From assembly GCF_020873875.1 (NCBI RefSeq), contig NZ_JAHWGU010000023.1, forward strand, positions 1-64,000: DNA of 64,000 bases. Reading direction: 5' to 3'. The position numbers were made by a program, and so were the translations under genes. This document shows, one piece after another, positions 14,690-23,251 of the stretch. How positions within the stretch are numbered: the first letter of the stretch is position 1; the number at the start of each line of letters is the position of its first letter. A model generated the notes under the pieces. The model had not been told where the DNA came from. It made no database searches and worked only from the letters and a program-made list of their open reading frames with translations. This stretch comes from Actinoplanes sp. DH11. GTDB taxonomy: Bacteria > Actinomycetota > Actinomycetes > Mycobacteriales > Micromonosporaceae.

Positions 14690-16968
14690 CAGCCGTCGCG
14701 GTCGCGGTGCTGGGTGCGCTCTGGTACCTGTTCTGGTCGGCGACCGGGACCGGGCCGGTCGCGATCGCCTACCTGTTCATGCCGGCCGGCCTGATCGCCG
14801 CCGTCCTCGCGGTCCGCGGCCTGCGGCGGTCCACGCCGCTCACTCCGGTGGCACGGCAGTTCTGGCGGACCCTGGAGACGGCCTGCCTGCTGCTGACCGC
14901 GGGGTACGGCGTCCTCGCCGCCGCCGCGTTCGCCACCTCCCCCGAACTGCCCGCCATGCCGGGACCCGCCGTGGTGCTGGCCGGAGCCGGGATGCTGCTG
15001 GCGATGGTCGCGGTGGCCCGGGTGCCGCTCGGTGTCGCGAGCTGGTACGAGCGCGGTAAACAGGCCCTGGACCGGACCATCGCGTTCCTCGGCTGCACCG
15101 TGCTGCTCTGGCACTTCGGCCTGGCCCCGATGGTCGCCTCGCCGACGGCGTGGAGCACGCCGGTGCTGGGCATCCTGCTGCTGGCGTTCGTCTTCGCGGC
15201 CGGCGCGATCACCAAGGTCTCGTACATCGCCGGTGGGCCGGTGGACCGGGTCGCGCTGCGCCTCATCGCGGCGTCCGGCCTGGTCGCGGCCGTCGTCGCG
15301 GAGGCGGGTGTGGCCGGCGGCGAGGACGGTCCGGTGGTGGCGCAGGCGCTGTGCATGCCGCTGGTCCCGGTGCTGGTCGCCGTCGCGGCCCGCCGTCAGC
15401 GGCGCACCGCCGACGCGCCACCGGCCCGCCGGGGCAACGTCTGGCTGCCCTATCTCGCGGTGCTCGCCGTCGACATCCCGGTCGCCGACATGCTGATCGG
15501 ACCGCTGGACCCCGGCGACCGGCTCTGGGAGATCCGGGTGGTGGTCGGGGTGGCGGTCACGGTCGCCGCCCTGGTCACGCTCCGGCAGTACCTGTCGTTC
15601 CGGGAGAACAACCGGCTGCTGCGGGAGAAGCGGGAGTCGGAGGCGCGCCTGCGTCACGAGGCCGACCACGACGCGCTGACCGGCCTCGCCAACCGGGCGC
15701 TGTTCCGGCGGCGACTCGACGCGGCCCTAGCCGGCGGGGCGGCCGGTGCCACGGTGCTGCTGGTGGACCTGGACGACTTCAAGACGGTGAACGACTCGCT
15801 CGGCCACGACGCCGGCGACGAACTGCTCGTCGCGTTCGCGGCGGCGCTGGCCGCGGCGACCGGCGGCGACGGGGTGGTGGCGCGGCTGGGCGGCGACGAG
15901 TTCGCGATCCTCCTGGACGAGGAGGACCGGGGCGCGGCCGTGGCGGACCGGGTGATGGCGATGACCGCCGCGTCTTTCGGGGCGCACCGGTTGCTCGTAC
16001 ACGTCAGCGCCGGTCTGGCCACCGCCACGCCGGGCACCGCGCCGAGCGCGCTGCTGCGCGCCGCCGACACCGCGATGCACGTCGCGAAGGAACGCGGCAA
16101 GAACAACTGGGTGCGGTACGCCCGGGACATGGAACGCACCGCCCAGGCGCACGCCGCCCTCGGCGGTGACCTGCGCCGAGCCCTCGACGCCGGTGAGTTC
16201 CGGGTCGTCTACCAGCCCCTCGTCGGCCTGGCCGACGGCCGGCTGGTCGGCGCCGAGGCCCTGGTCCGCTGGCTGCACCCGGAACGCGGCGTGGTCTCCC
16301 CGGCCGAGTTCATCCCGGCCGCCGAACGGACCGGGCTGATCGTGCCGCTGGGCCGTTTCGTGCTCCGGGAGACGTGCCGGCAGGCGGCGGCCTGGCTCGC
16401 CGCGTTCGGGCCCGACGCGTTCGCCAAGGTGTCGCCGAACGTCTCGGTGCGCCAGCTGCACGACCCCGACTTCGTCGCCGACGTGCGCGCCGCCCTGGCC
16501 GACGCCGGGTTGCCCGCCGACCGGCTCGTCCTGGAACTCACCGAGTCGGCGGTGCTGCGCGGCCCGCAGATGCTGCACGTGCTGCGCGAACTACACGACG
16601 CGGGCGTGCGGCTGGCGCTCGACGACTTCGGCACCGGCGAGTCGTCGCTGAGCCTGCTGCGCGCCTTCCCGGCGTCGATCGTCAAGCTGGACAAGTCGTT
16701 CGTCGACGGCATCGAACTGGATGAACTGGGCACGCCGGCGGCGCACGCCCGGCAGGCGGTGGCCCGCGCGGTGGCCCAGCTGGCGGACGCGCTGGGCCTG
16801 GACACGGTCGCCGAGGGCATCGAGAACCAGGAACAGGCCGACCGGCTGCGGGCCATCGGATACACCGTGGGGCAGGGCTACCACCTGGGCCGCCCGGTGG
16901 CGCCCGACGAGATCACCGCCCGGATGGCGGCCGAACAGCGGTCCCGCGCCGGGTCTGCCGCGGCCTGA
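14686..16968 (+). CDS. Membrane bifunctional c-di-GMP protein (GGDEF-EAL)
   Basis: A 760-residue protein whose GTG start overlaps the upstream stop (GTGA). Residues 1 to about 305 hold eight or nine transmembrane helices arranged like those of its neighbour. The GGDEF domain has HDALTGLANRALF and RLGGDEFAIL (GGDEF at 402-406), with no RxxD I-site. The EAL domain has GAEALVRWLHPERG (Glu524), PNVSVRQL, LELTES, LALDDFGTGESSL, VKLDKSFVDG and TVAEGIENQEQ, so the metal- and water-coordinating residues of active phosphodiesterases appear present. It probably degrades or both makes and degrades c-di-GMP. Co-transcribed with the PAS-GGDEF gene, and the shared N-terminal architecture suggests duplication. 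Confidence 0.92.
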   Translation: MTAVAVAVLGALWYLFWSATGTGPVAIAYLFMPAGLIAAVLAVRGLRRSTPLTPVARQFWRTLETACLLLTAGYGVLAAAAFATSPELPAMPGPAVVLAGAGMLLAMVAVARVPLGVASWYERGKQALDRTIAFLGCTVLLWHFGLAPMVASPTAWSTPVLGILLLAFVFAAGAITKVSYIAGGPVDRVALRLIAASGLVAAVVAEAGVAGGEDGPVVAQALCMPLVPVLVAVAARRQRRTADAPPARRGNVWLPYLAVLAVDIPVADMLIGPLDPGDRLWEIRVVVGVAVTVAALVTLRQYLSFRENNRLLREKRESEARLRHEADHDALTGLANRALFRRRLDAALAGGAAGATVLLVDLDDFKTVNDSLGHDAGDELLVAFAAALAAATGGDGVVARLGGDEFAILLDEEDRGAAVADRVMAMTAASFGAHRLLVHVSAGLATATPGTAPSALLRAADTAMHVAKERGKNNWVRYARDMERTAQAHAALGGDLRRALDAGEFRVVYQPLVGLADGRLVGAEALVRWLHPERGVVSPAEFIPAAERTGLIVPLGRFVLRETCRQAAAWLAAFGPDAFAKVSPNVSVRQLHDPDFVADVRAALADAGLPADRLVLELTESAVLRGPQMLHVLRELHDAGVRLALDDFGTGESSLSLLRAFPASIVKLDKSFVDGIELDELGTPAAHARQAVARAVAQLADALGLDTVAEGIENQEQADRLRAIGYTVGQGYHLGRPVAPDEITARMAAEQRSRAGSAAA

Positions 16969-17036
16969 CCTGAGCGCGGCCGGTTTCTGCCGCGGCCTGA
17001 GCGGTTCCGGCGGGCGGGTGTGGATAGGGTACGGCG

Positions 17037-17633
17037 ATGGACACGGCGGACGACGGCACCCGGACCGCGCGGTCGCTCGCGGACCGGCTGGAGCGCCTCA
17101 CCTTCGCCGACCTGACCGAGAGTCAGGTGACGGCGCGGCTGACCGACGAGATCGCCGGGTGGGGCACCGAGCAGGGCTGGCGGGTCTACCGGCGCGCGCC
17201 GAGCGTCTTCCCGCTGCCGGCACCGCTGCGGGGCAACTCGGTGCTGGACGTCGCCTGCGCCCGCCCCGACGGGCCGCCGATCGCGATCGAGGTGGACCGG
17301 GCCGACCGGCAGCGTACGGTCGACAAGCTGCTCGCCGAGGCCGCCGCCGGCCGGGTCGCGATCTGGGTGCGCTGGGGGACCGGGCCGTTCATGCCGCCGC
17401 CGCTGCCGGTGCACCTGGTGGTCCGGGAGACGGCCCGCCGCTCCGGGCGCTGGCACACCGTGGCCGACCTGCCCCCGCCCCGCCACTCCGAGCTCGTGAC
17501 CACGTCCGACGCCGCCGAGCTGCCGCTGGGCGGACCGGCGGCACCCGCGTCCGACGCCGCCGGGCTGCCGCTGGGCGGACCGGCCGCGACCTCGTCCGAT
17601 GCTGCCGAGCTGCCCTGGGAGGACACACCGTGA
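17037..17633 (+). CDS. Conserved-looking hypothetical protein with 14-residue C-terminal repeats
   Basis: A 198-residue soluble protein. Residues 1 to about 140 look folded (LADRLERLTFADLTESQVTA, then VLDVACARPDGPPIAIEVDR and VAIWVRWGTGPF). The pattern of Asp, Glu and Lys residues (IAIEVDRADR ... DKLL) is faintly like a restriction-endonuclease-type fold but too weak to call. The C-terminus holds three copies of SDAAELPLGGPAA-like repeats, and the last runs into the stop. TAGGGT at 17025-17030 lies 6 bases before ATG 17037, so the message may be leaderless. The stop overlaps the GTG of the next gene, implying co-translation. I do not recognise the family. Confidence 0.65.
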   Translation: MDTADDGTRTARSLADRLERLTFADLTESQVTARLTDEIAGWGTEQGWRVYRRAPSVFPLPAPLRGNSVLDVACARPDGPPIAIEVDRADRQRTVDKLLAEAAAGRVAIWVRWGTGPFMPPPLPVHLVVRETARRSGRWHTVADLPPPRHSELVTTSDAAELPLGGPAAPASDAAGLPLGGPAATSSDAAELPWEDTP

Positions 17634-18493
17634 CCGAAAGCCCGTACCGCCTGGCCTGGCGGGTCACCGAGCCGTTGCACGCGATGGTCTACTTCGCGCC
17701 CGAGGCGGTGCAGGCCTATGCCCAGGCCGGCGTCCAGGATGCGCGCGCGGGCTACTTCGCGTCCCGGGCGGCGGCGTTCGGCCCCTGCGGGCCGGGGGTC
17801 GTCACCGCCACGTTCTACAACTTCAACCCGGCCCTCGTGGCGCGGGCCCTTCCCTCGGTGTGGGCGACCACGTCGCCGGCGGCGATGGTGGCGGCCCGCC
17901 TGGAAGGTGCCGGCGCGGCGCTCACCCGGGGGCTGGGCGCCGAGGTGCTGTCCGGGCCGGAGGTGGCCGAGGCGGCCTCGCTGGCGCGCGTCGCGGCGCA
18001 GGCGGCCACCCGGTGGCCGCAGGGCCGGCCACTGTTCGCCGCCCACGCGGAACTGGACTGGCCGCAGGAGCCGCACCTGGTGCTCTTCCACGCGCAGATG
18101 CTGTTGCGGGAGTTCCGGGGTGACGGGCATGTCGCGGCCCTGCTCGCGGCCGGTGTCAGCGGCCTGGAGGCGATCGTGCTGCACGTCGCCAGCGGGGAGG
18201 TGGACGAGCGGTTCCTGCGGGGCAGCCGGGGCTGGAGCCGGGACGAGTGGGCGGCGGCCCAGGACGGGTTGCGGGCGCGCGGCCTGCTGGACGGCACCGA
18301 ACTGTCCGGCGAGGGGCGGCGGCTGCGGGCCGAGATCGAGGAGCGGACCGACCGGCTGGCCGAACCCGCGTACCGGGAACTGGGAGAGCAGGGCTGTCTG
18401 CGGCTGGCCGAGCTGGCCCGGCCGCTGAGCCGGACCGTGGCGAAGGCCGGGATGCTCGACCCGCGTGCCCTTGTCGCGGAGCGTCCCAGTTGA
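17630..18493 (+). CDS. SCO6745-family protein (helical, HTH-like)
   Basis: A 287-residue protein starting at GTG 17630, overlapping the upstream stop by four bases, with GGGAGG as ribosome site. The segments APEAVQAYAQAGVQDARAGY, FASRAAAFGPCGPGVVTATF and YNFNPALVARALP match my memory of the actinobacterial SCO6745 family. The C-terminal part (RGWSRDEWAAAQDGLRARG, LDGTELSGEGRRLRAEIE) resembles a MarR-like winged helix. Molecular function is not established for the family. A transcription or ligand-sensing role is plausible. Confidence 0.8.
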   Translation: MTESPYRLAWRVTEPLHAMVYFAPEAVQAYAQAGVQDARAGYFASRAAAFGPCGPGVVTATFYNFNPALVARALPSVWATTSPAAMVAARLEGAGAALTRGLGAEVLSGPEVAEAASLARVAAQAATRWPQGRPLFAAHAELDWPQEPHLVLFHAQMLLREFRGDGHVAALLAAGVSGLEAIVLHVASGEVDERFLRGSRGWSRDEWAAAQDGLRARGLLDGTELSGEGRRLRAEIEERTDRLAEPAYRELGEQGCLRLAELARPLSRTVAKAGMLDPRALVAERPS

Positions 18494-18566
18494 GGGATCG
18501 GGCCGGTGAAAAGGCGCACTGACCATTTACGTTGCCGTTCCGTATCCGAGACGTCACCCTTAGTAG

Positions 18567-19340
18567 GTGACTGATGAGCGGAGACACCCCGCGTCCTGGT
18601 GGGCGCAGTTCCAAGAGGCCTCCGATCGGTTCGACACCGCGTACCTGACCGAGGGCCTCGGTGATCTGATCAACGCGAAGATCGCTTCGCCGCTGCTGCG
18701 GCGGGAGGCCGAGATCGCCGCGGACGTCGTGGTCCGTCACCTGAACAAGCCGAACAGCGCCGAGCTGGCCGAGCGGGCCGGCAAAGCCGTGCAACGGCTG
18801 GTCGAGACCGTACGGCGACTCGAGGAACGTTCCGGCGACGCGTTCGAGCTGGCCCCGGCGCACGCCGCGTGCCACCTGCTGGAAGGCCGGTTCGCCGACG
18901 CCGCCTCCGCGGCCGAGGAGTTCCTCAAGACGCAGCAGATCCTGCGGGTCTTCGTCGGCGCGCTGCGGATGGAACGGTTCGACAACGACCTCGCGGTCCG
19001 GATGCTCGCGGCCGGCCACGCGCCCGGGACGGCCCTCAACTCCGGCTCGGTGATGGGCAAGTACAGCTGGTGGCCGAGCTGGCTGACGAAGGTGGTGACC
19101 GAGCGCGCGATGGCCGGCCGGCTCGACGAGCAGACCATTTCGGCGCTCGACCGCTGTGCCTACGCGGAGCTGAGCCCGGCACAGGCCCGGATCGCCCGCC
19201 GGCTGCTCGCCGGTGAACAGGACTTGATCGAGGCCACCGCGACCCGGTTGGAGGCGCTCAACGAGCCCCGAGCGGCCAAGCTGCTCCGCGAGGGCGACCT
19301 GACAGCGGTCGCCCTGGCCGCCCGCCTGATCCCGCTCTAG
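18567..19340 (+). CDS. Hypothetical all-helical protein
   Basis: A 257-residue protein with no signal peptide or membrane segment, rich in Ala, Leu, Glu and Arg and apparently all-helical (EAEIAADVVVRHLNK, AGKAVQRLVETVRRLEERS, AAEEFLKTQQILRVFVGAL). No motif is recognised. The GTG start at 18567 sits inside a small inverted repeat, GTCACC (18553-18558) and GGTGAC (18566-18571), which may be regulatory. No ribosome site is obvious, so the message is probably leaderless. It is followed by the hairpin array at 19441. Confidence 0.65.
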   Translation: MTDERRHPASWWAQFQEASDRFDTAYLTEGLGDLINAKIASPLLRREAEIAADVVVRHLNKPNSAELAERAGKAVQRLVETVRRLEERSGDAFELAPAHAACHLLEGRFADAASAAEEFLKTQQILRVFVGALRMERFDNDLAVRMLAAGHAPGTALNSGSVMGKYSWWPSWLTKVVTERAMAGRLDEQTISALDRCAYAELSPAQARIARRLLAGEQDLIEATATRLEALNEPRAAKLLREGDLTAVALAARLIPL

Positions 19341-19692
19341 TAGCGCCGGTTCCGGCCGGCCGGGCGAGCCCGGCCGCTGCGGGCTTGGTGGGTTCAGCCG
19401 GTGTTCGGCCACCCGGCTTCACCGCTGATCGCGCCGGCCCGGCTGTCGATCACGGCTGCGGGGAGTGCTCTCGGGCGACCGTGGGTGACAGCCCAGCGGT
19501 GGCTGTCATCCACGGCTGTGAAAGGTGCCCTGTGGCGACCGTGGGTGACAGCCGGGGCCGGTGGGCTGTCGCTCATGGCTGTGGGGAGCGCTCTCGGGCG
19601 ACCGTGGGTGACAGCCAGCCCCGCTGCGCTGTTGTTTGCGATCATGGGGGACGGTTCTGTGCCGAACGTGAGGGCCGGCGGGAGTCGGAGGC
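19341..19692. other. Gene-free region between convergent genes
   Basis: About 350 bp between the helical hypothetical gene and the convergent substrate-binding-protein gene. Its main content is the three-copy hairpin repeat at 19441-19616. The frames open on both strands are products of the repeat. The rest carries no recognisable signal. Confidence 0.7.
19441..19616. repeat. Three near-identical 53-bp hairpin repeats
   Basis: Copies lie at 19441-19493, 19501-19553 and 19564-19616, separated by 7 and 10 bp. Each begins GGCTGTC and ends CCGTGGGTGACAGCC. The first 15 bases of each copy pair with the last 15 (near-perfect in copy 2: GGCTGTCATCCACGG against the complement GGCTGTCACCCACGG), leaving a loop of about 23 bases. 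Sited between two convergent transcription units, it could terminate or stabilise both transcripts, or act as a REP-like nucleoid site. Confidence 0.85.
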
Positions 19693-20829
19693 TCAGGCGC
19701 CGCCGGATTCCAAGGTCACCGTGGTGGGTTGGAAGTTTGTGCCGGTTACGTCCACGCCGGCGGTTTTGGCGGCCTCCAGGGCCTGGTTGATGTAGTCGTT
19801 CGTGTAGGCCAGGCCCTCCGGTGCCTTGGTGAGTACCGTTTCGCCGGTCTGGTTCTTCGCCGTCATCGAGATGTCCACGGTCTGCTGCCAGGCCGCCGGG
19901 TCGATCACGCCGATGCCGCCGGTGGACGGCCAGATCAGTTTGTTGGTCTCGTTCATCTGCCAGAGCTGGTGGCTCTTGCCGAGCTTCGAGCCCTTCGCGA
20001 CGACCAGGTCGCGGCACTTCTCGGCGTTGTCCCGGCAGAACGCCCAGCCCTTGATCGTGCCGGTCAGGAACTTCACGGTCTGCTGCTGGTACGCCGGGTC
20101 GTTGAGCTTCTCGGTGTTCGCCCAGACCGCGTCCTGCAGCATCGACGAGCCCTCGGTCTTCCAGTCGATGATCGAGAAGTCGTCGGCGGTGTAGAGCTTG
20201 CCGGTCGCCGGGTTCGTCGCCTCCAGCAGCTGGGCGTACTCGTTGTAGCTCATCGCCTGTGCGGCGTCGATCTCCTTCTTCAGCAGCGCCTGCATGTCGA
20301 ACTGCTGCTGCACCAGCGTGACGTCCTTGCCGGGGTCGATGCCGGCTTTGGTCATGCCGGCGAACAGCTCGAACTCGTTGCCGAAGCCCCAGTTGCCGAC
20401 CTTCTTGCCTTTGAGGTCGGCGGCCTTGGTGATGCCGCTGTCCGCCCAGGCGACCTGGTAGGTGCCGGAGCGGGCGAAGATCTGCCCGACGTCGGTGATC
20501 CCGGCGCCCTGTTCCCGGGAGGCGAGCGCCTTCGGCACCCAGGCCACCGCGTAGTCGGCCTTGCCCTGGGCCAGCACGGTCTGCGGGACGATGTCGACGG
20601 CACCTTCCAGCAGTTCCACGTCGAGGCCCTGTTCGGCGTAGAACCCCTGGTCGACGGCGGCGATGTAGCCGGCGAACTGGGCCTGGTAGAACCACTGCAA
20701 CTGCAGCTTGACCGGGGTGGGCGCGCCGCTCGCCCCGGGCGCCGCGGTGGTGCCCTGGTCGGCGGTGCCGCACCCGGCGAGAAGCAGAGCGGTGACGGCA
20801 ACAGAGGTAAATATCCGGTTTCGTGGCAC
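19693..20829 (-). CDS. ABC transporter substrate-binding lipoprotein, NMT1/THI5-like
   Basis: A 378-residue lipoprotein. The signal peptide ends in the lipobox LLAGC (Cys20). The mature domain is NMT1/THI5-like: LQLQWFYQAQFAGYIAAVDQ, GFYAEQGLDVELLEG, GITKAADLKGKKVGNWGFGN. Members bind pyrimidine-like or sulfonate-like ligands. GTG 20829 has GGAGG five bases upstream. It is last in a run of seven same-strand genes including two permeases, an ATPase and pyrimidine-catabolic enzymes, so a pyrimidine, dihydropyrimidine or carbamoyl-amino-acid ligand is the natural guess. A thiamine-precursor pyrimidine is an alternative. Confidence 0.88.
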   Translation of the reverse strand: MPRNRIFTSVAVTALLLAGCGTADQGTTAAPGASGAPTPVKLQLQWFYQAQFAGYIAAVDQGFYAEQGLDVELLEGAVDIVPQTVLAQGKADYAVAWVPKALASREQGAGITDVGQIFARSGTYQVAWADSGITKAADLKGKKVGNWGFGNEFELFAGMTKAGIDPGKDVTLVQQQFDMQALLKKEIDAAQAMSYNEYAQLLEATNPATGKLYTADDFSIIDWKTEGSSMLQDAVWANTEKLNDPAYQQQTVKFLTGTIKGWAFCRDNAEKCRDLVVAKGSKLGKSHQLWQMNETNKLIWPSTGGIGVIDPAAWQQTVDISMTAKNQTGETVLTKAPEGLAYTNDYINQALEAAKTAGVDVTGTNFQPTTVTLESGGA

Positions 20830-20859
20830 AGCAACCTCCGGGAGAAACGGCGGGAGAAC

Positions 20860-21624
20860 TCAGGCGATGAGCCGTTGCCGCCACGGCATGGCGAGCCGTT
20901 CCAGCAGCAGCGTCACCAGGTAGAAGGTCAGTCCGAGCAGGCAGGCGCCGACCACGAAGGCCCAGGCCCGGGGGTACGCGGTGAAAGCCGCGGCCGAGGT
21001 GATCCGGGAGCCGAGACCGTCCTGGAGGCCGCCGAAGTACTCGGCGACGACCGCGGCGATCACGGCCAGCGACGACGCCTGCCGCAGACCGGTGAAGAGG
21101 TGGGGGAGCGCGCCGGGCAGGCGGACCTTGCGGGCGAAGGTCCAGCCGCCGGCCGCGTACGCGTGCATCAGTTCCTGATGGATCGGGTCCACCTCGCGCA
21201 GCCCGCGCAGCAGGTTCAGGAAGACCGGGAAGAACACGACGATCGCGGTGACCAGCCGGCGCGGGACACTGCTCGTCGACTCGAACATGTTGTTGAGGAT
21301 CGGGGCGAGCGCGATGATCGGCAGCGCGTTGATCACCGCGGCGAACGGCACGGAGACCTCGCCGAGGATCCGCGACCGGCTGGCGAGCAGCGCCGCCAGG
21401 ATCGCCAGCACCGAGCCGGCGACCAGGCCGGCGAGGGCGTTGGCGCCGCTGGCGAGCGCCGCCTCCGCGACGTTGCCGCGCTGCACGAGCAGTTCCCGCC
21501 AGATCGCCGACGGCGCCGGCAGGATGAACGGGGCGATCCGGCCGAGGGTCACGGTGAGCTCCCAGAGCACCACGGCGACGATGCCGGTGAGCACCGGGGG
21601 CAGGACGCGCAGCAGCGTACGCAT
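20860..21624 (-). CDS. ABC transporter permease (second of two)
   Basis: A 254-residue permease of the SsuC/TauC (BPD_transp_1) family. About six transmembrane helices are present. The ATPase-contact region carries NLLRGLREVDPIHQELMHAY and FARKVRLPGALPHLFTGLRQ, with the EAA-type loop. ATG 21624 overlaps the ATPase stop by one base (TGATG), so translation is coupled. It pairs with the permease at 22409-23251 to form a heterodimeric channel. Confidence 0.88.
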   Translation of the reverse strand: MRTLLRVLPPVLTGIVAVVLWELTVTLGRIAPFILPAPSAIWRELLVQRGNVAEAALASGANALAGLVAGSVLAILAALLASRSRILGEVSVPFAAVINALPIIALAPILNNMFESTSSVPRRLVTAIVVFFPVFLNLLRGLREVDPIHQELMHAYAAGGWTFARKVRLPGALPHLFTGLRQASSLAVIAAVVAEYFGGLQDGLGSRITSAAAFTAYPRAWAFVVGACLLGLTFYLVTLLLERLAMPWRQRLIA

Positions 21625-22412
21625 CACGCCTCCGCGGTGATCGGCGCCGGCGTGCCGCGCAGCGCCTGGCGCACCTCGGTGATCTTCTCGAAGAAGACCG
21701 GTGACTGGCGTCCGGCCTCGTCGCGGGACGGCAGCGCCACCTCGATCGCCGCGGTGATCCGCCCGGGGCGTGCCGACATGACCACCACCCGGTCGGAGAG
21801 GAACACCGCCTCGGAGATCGAGTGGGTGACGAAGACGGTGCTGGTCCCGGTCGTGGCGCGGATGCCGAGCAGCTCCGACTGGAGGCGTTCGCGGGTCATC
21901 TCGTCGAGCGCGCCGAACGGCTCGTCCATGAGCAGCAGCGGCGGCCGCACGGCCAGCGCCCGGGCGATCGCGACGCGCTGCTGCATGCCGCCGGAGAGCT
22001 GGCCCGGGTAGTGCCCGGCGAAGTCGGCGAGACCGACCAGGTCCAGCATCTCCTCGGCCCTGGCCCGGCGTTCGGCCCGGCCGGCGCCGCGCAGTTCCAG
22101 CGGCAGCTCCACGTTGCGGCGCACGGTCCGCCATTCGAAGAGGCCGGCCTGCTGGAAGGCGATGCCGTACTCCTGGTCGCGGCGCGCCTGCCCGGCCGGC
22201 CGCCCGGCCACCGTGACCGTGCCCGTGGTCGGCGGGATCAGGTCGGCGATCAGGCGCAGCAGGGTGCTCTTGCCGCACCCGGAGGGCCCGATCAGCGAGA
22301 CGAACTCGCCGTCGCCCACGGTCAGGCCCACGTCGGTCAGGGCGAGCACCTCGTCGGGCCGCCCCCGGTTGAAGATCTTCGTCACCCCGTCGACGACCAC
22401 CGCCGCTGTCAC
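21624..22412 (-). CDS. ABC transporter ATP-binding protein
   Basis: A 262-residue ATPase of the SsuB/TauB type. Walker A is GPSGCGKST, the Q-loop is in AFQQAGLFEWR, the signature is LSGGMQQR, Walker B is LLLMDEPFGALDE, and the switch His is in VFVTHSISEA. The GTG start at 22412 overlaps the upstream permease stop (GTGA). It powers import through the two flanking permeases. A longer upstream frame runs through the permease gene and is not used. Confidence 0.93.
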   Translation of the reverse strand: MTAAVVVDGVTKIFNRGRPDEVLALTDVGLTVGDGEFVSLIGPSGCGKSTLLRLIADLIPPTTGTVTVAGRPAGQARRDQEYGIAFQQAGLFEWRTVRRNVELPLELRGAGRAERRARAEEMLDLVGLADFAGHYPGQLSGGMQQRVAIARALAVRPPLLLMDEPFGALDEMTRERLQSELLGIRATTGTSTVFVTHSISEAVFLSDRVVVMSARPGRITAAIEVALPSRDEAGRQSPVFFEKITEVRQALRGTPAPITAEA

Positions 22413-23251
22413 AGTGTCACCACCTCCACGTGGCGCCGGTGCCGCATCAGCGGCAGTTCGAGGAGACTGACGGCGCCGGCCACGAGCAGGCCGAGCAGCG
22501 CCGCGCCGAGCATCGCCGTGTAGACCTTGGCGGGGTCCGAGGTGGCCTCCCGCGAGTACTCGATAATCAGGCGGCCGATGCCGCCGCGGGTGCCGGTGGA
22601 GATCTCGCCGACGACCGCGCCGACCACCGCCGCCGCGCCGGCCAGCCGCAGCGCCGGGAACAGGTAGGGCAGCGCCGCCGGGAACCGCAGTTTCAGCAGC
22701 GTGCGCCACCACCCGGCGGCGTAGCTGCGCATCAGCTCGACACCGGCGGCGGACGGCGACTGCAGCCCTCGCAGCATGCCCACCGCCACCGGGAAGAAGG
22801 CCAGGTAGGCGGCGATCACCGCGACCGTCGCCCAGGGCGGCATCAGGATGCCGCCCCAGCCGGCGATCAGCGGCGCCAGCGCGACGAGGGGCACGGTCTG
22901 GGAGAGGATGACGTACGGCAGGAGCCCGCGCTCGACGATCCGGAACCGCTGCATCGCGACCGCCAGCAGCAACCCGACGACCGCCCCGGCCAGGAATCCG
23001 GTTGCGGTGATCCCGAGCGTGAAGACGCAGGCCTCCAGGACGACCTGCCAGACCGGCCGGCCGCCGGCCAGCTCGGGGGAACCGAGCCGGTCGGCGATCG
23101 TGGCCAGGTGCGGCATGGACAAGTCGTCGGCGCGCGGCAGGACCCGGACGCCGAACAGCACCGTGCCCGCCGGGTTGCCGAGCGCCTTGTAGCCCTCCCA
23201 GAGCAGTGCGGCCAGCAGGAGCCCGGCGGCGATCGGGAGGATCCTCCTCAT
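22409..23251 (-). CDS. ABC transporter permease (first of two)
   Basis: A 280-residue BPD_transp_1 permease with six or seven transmembrane helices. The coupling region reads MLRGLQSPSAAGVELMRSYA and LLKLRFPAALPYLFPALRLA. It has a longer N-terminal loop (residues 25-70) than its partner at 20860-21624. The ATG at 23251 overlaps the oxidoreductase stop (ATGA). Having two non-identical permeases around one ATPase implies a heterodimeric transporter, as in some RibX/ThiX-like pyrimidine importers. Confidence 0.87.
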   Translation of the reverse strand: MRRILPIAAGLLLAALLWEGYKALGNPAGTVLFGVRVLPRADDLSMPHLATIADRLGSPELAGGRPVWQVVLEACVFTLGITATGFLAGAVVGLLLAVAMQRFRIVERGLLPYVILSQTVPLVALAPLIAGWGGILMPPWATVAVIAAYLAFFPVAVGMLRGLQSPSAAGVELMRSYAAGWWRTLLKLRFPAALPYLFPALRLAGAAAVVGAVVGEISTGTRGGIGRLIIEYSREATSDPAKVYTAMLGAALLGLLVAGAVSLLELPLMRHRRHVEVVTL

